Source: Himantopus leucocephalus (taxonomy: Eukaryota > Chordata > Aves > Charadriiformes > Recurvirostridae). From it: a stretch of 64,000 nt of DNA. Position numbers and translations under genes: made by a program. The stretch spans positions 110,120,749 to 110,184,748 of the forward strand of contig RSEF01000003.1 of NCBI GenBank assembly GCA_003993805.1. Reading direction: 5' to 3'. A model generated the notes under the pieces. The model was not told where the DNA came from, made no database searches, and was given only the letters and a program-made list of their open reading frames with translations. Below, one piece after another: positions 61,751 through 64,000 of this stretch; positions within the stretch are counted from its first letter, which is position 1; every line of letters begins with the position of its first letter.

Positions 61751-64000
61751 TACTTTGAGAGTCAGTGCTGGCACAAGTTTATCGTGAGACAATGAGAAGA
61801 TCAAATAAAAATCAGTTCAGAATTTATTGCTGGACTCACAGAACTGTCAAAACAGGAATGGAGCTATCGTATATTTACCAGCCTGAATTTTCGTGTCTAG
61901 CAAGAAGATAGTTCTGTTCAGATGATCTGAATTTATGTGCCTCTGTTGTACTATCGCCTGTGCTCATGGATGAATTAAGAGTGGGTGCGTAGCTGGCTGG
62001 ATACCCAGCCTACCCTCAGCACTTTGGCTTGCTGCTTGCCAAAGAGAGATGCTTTTATCCAAATCCATGGGCCTAGTTTGTTTGGCCTTACTTGGAGCCT
62101 TGCATAAAAGCTTTACAGTGATGGGCTGCATCTTCTCAAACATGGCATGCAACAAGTTAAGATACAGTCCTCGTTTCCCTTACTGTCCCACAACAGCAGT
62201 TCTCTCTCACCGTGCTCCTGCTCCATGCAAAACAAACCTATTTGTCCATGATGAACTGTACTTGCCATCTCCTAAGTTTGCCATGTGTTTTAGGTCAAGT
62301 GTCTTACTGTTGTGCAATTCTGGTTTCCCTGTAACCATATGGAAATACCGTGGAATAAGTGCTGTCTGGAATGGCTCACAACAGACGCTGTTCAGACAGC
62401 TAATGATTCCCCAATCTTTAAGTGTGCCAGCTAAGTTCCCCTTCCTGCAAACAATTTTTTTCTTCAGCATCATGAATGCTAATTCTCCTAATTCTCCTCT
62501 GATTTGCATCCTTCAGTGGGGATAAGGGGGTTGTTTAGAAGAGCAAACTTTGGCCTTAGTTATAATTAGAATTCTCTTAACCACCCTCTCACAAATGCTC
62601 ATATCAATATTTTATTTTCACAAGCACCTAAAAAACAAATCTCAGTTCACGATTCCTGAAAAGTGAAAAATTTGGAGAAAAACTAATAAAATGTCTGGCT
62701 GTTATTTATACACTGAATGTCTGCTTATTGGCTTGCCAGATCTGAGAAACATTAATTCTGGTGGTGTATTTCTGACTTGAGCCACACTTTTTTTTACCTA
62801 ACCCAGTCTTGGAAAAACAAGCAAGGCTTTGGCTGGTCTCGCCCCTTTTCTAACATTTCATTGCCCATTTTCCCCAATTTTGCCATCTGGAATGTAAATT
62901 GAGGGGTTTTTTCCCTTAAAAAAAAAATAATCATGTCTTATCAAATTTTCATTATTTGGCTATTTAACAAAATGCAGATTGGTAAGTTAATGCTTATTTA
63001 GTGCGATTATTTCATTGGATATTTGGCGGTAAGTCTTCAGGAAACTTTGCAGTCTAGCCTTTAAACCTCTGATCTTTTTCCATCGGTTGTTCCTAAGAAA
63101 TATTGGACTACCAGAAGCTAAACAGCTTTGTGGATATTGTTCGACAGCTTGCTTTAATGCAAAAATGTGAAAAGTTTCCCACTCAAAGTCCTGCTTAGTC
63201 TCTGTCTCTAAAGCACTGTACTCTGGAGAGGGTGGTAGGTGGTATCTTCCCTGTCATATGGATGGGGTAACCAATTCATAGGTCTTCCAGTGGTTTCCCA
63301 GCTCAGCTGTTCTTGCTTCCCAATATTTTGCACAGCCTGTCCTTAGCTTTAAATGTCAGGTCAGATTTTCACTTGGAGCTTTGTCGATTTACAACAGATG
63401 AAGAAGAAACATCATTTATTTTAAACATGCAAAACCATTGCTACGTTGGTTCTGCTGCTGTGTAGTCTTCTTTTTGTAAAATTATCTTTCAAAAATATTT
63501 CATCTTGAAAATGGTGCTGCAGAAGGAGGAAAGAAGATTATGTCAATGCCATGCTCGTCATTCTCATCCTCCACTGCTACTGTTTGACTGCTGTGCCTGA
63601 CCCAGACCGAATTCAGGTGCCTCAGATATGAAATCTTTCACTAAACTAGACAAAATGTGGGGTGTTTTTTCTGGAAATGCAGAGACCTGGTCACAAGACC
63701 AAAATTCAGCCTACAGTGCTTCAGCTCTGATGCTGTTGTAAAGCAGAAATAATGTTATTTCAGAGAGCTAATCGCTTAGGTGAAAATGCAAAATGTGAGA
63801 AGAACCAAGCTCTTTTTGACTCACTGATGTTTATCTACCAAAAATATACTCCTTAATTACAACTTGTGCATTTATATTATGGTATCCAGAAGATGATCAA
63901 AAAACTCTGTCTAAATTTTGGATTATATTTTTTAATGTTGGTGAAAAGTGCCCCGTCTGTATATGAAGTTTTGGGATTTAGTCTGTTTGATTTTGATCAG
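61751..64000. other. Noncoding sequence with one long chance frame
   Basis: A 158-codon + strand frame (62049-62525) is the longest in the window. Its product has very few acidic residues, no recognisable domain, a poor initiation context and an overlapping 100-codon antisense frame, so I do not call it a gene. The rest, to the window end, is AT-rich unique sequence. A poly-A patch lies at about 62918-62928. Confidence 0.45.

Noticed and set aside
1..64000. CRISPR arrays, operons, phage or plasmid systems
   Set aside because: No regularly spaced direct repeats, no dense coding, and clear vertebrate retroelements.

Overview
The window reads as noncoding nuclear DNA from a sauropsid vertebrate, most likely a bird. 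Three signs point this way: CR1-type LINE copies in both orientations, an avian-style endogenous retrovirus LTR, and low repeat density in otherwise unique, AT-rich sequence. Nothing looks bacterial, plasmid or viral: there are no tightly packed ORFs, ribosome binding sites, operons or CRISPR arrays. The longest open frames (158 and 140 codons) have compositions expected by chance, and I recognise no host protein family in any frame. The stretch is therefore probably intergenic, a gene desert, or the inside of a very long intron.

Layout. 1-5.2 kb: unique sequence with a degraded palindromic repeat near 0.95 kb and a poly-C tract interrupted by a 4-base gap at 3.62-3.65 kb. 5.27-5.46 kb: a MIR-like core-SINE. 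5.5-20.7 kb: unique sequence with GC-richer islands at 11.8-12.07 kb and 14.2-14.5 kb. 20.77-21.75 kb: two more copies of the palindromic repeat, 0.9 kb apart. 24.56-24.68 kb: a 62-bp tandem duplication. 25.69-25.82 kb: a CR1 3' end on the + strand. 26.6-27.0 kb: sequence resembling a conserved noncoding element. 27.8-29.34 kb: a long, decayed CR1 on the - strand that still shows part of its reverse transcriptase. 33.74-33.86 kb: a better preserved CR1 3' tail on the + strand. 38.49 kb: a second assembly ambiguity beside poly-A. 45.78-46.56 kb: an LTR on the - strand, with retroviral-looking flanking sequence to 46.86 kb and perhaps a second LTR beginning there. 57.09-57.32 kb: an old CR1 3' end. 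61.25-61.75 kb: an AT-rich block that again resembles a developmental enhancer.

No genes here work together. If the window has a function it is probably cis-regulatory: several blocks of 100-400 bp have the texture of vertebrate conserved noncoding elements, meaning dense homeodomain-, SOX- and nuclear-receptor-like words in non-repetitive sequence. That is inference and needs a cross-species alignment. Three ORF-containing intervals with usable splice sites are listed as weak candidate exons. I found no convincing new biological system in this window.
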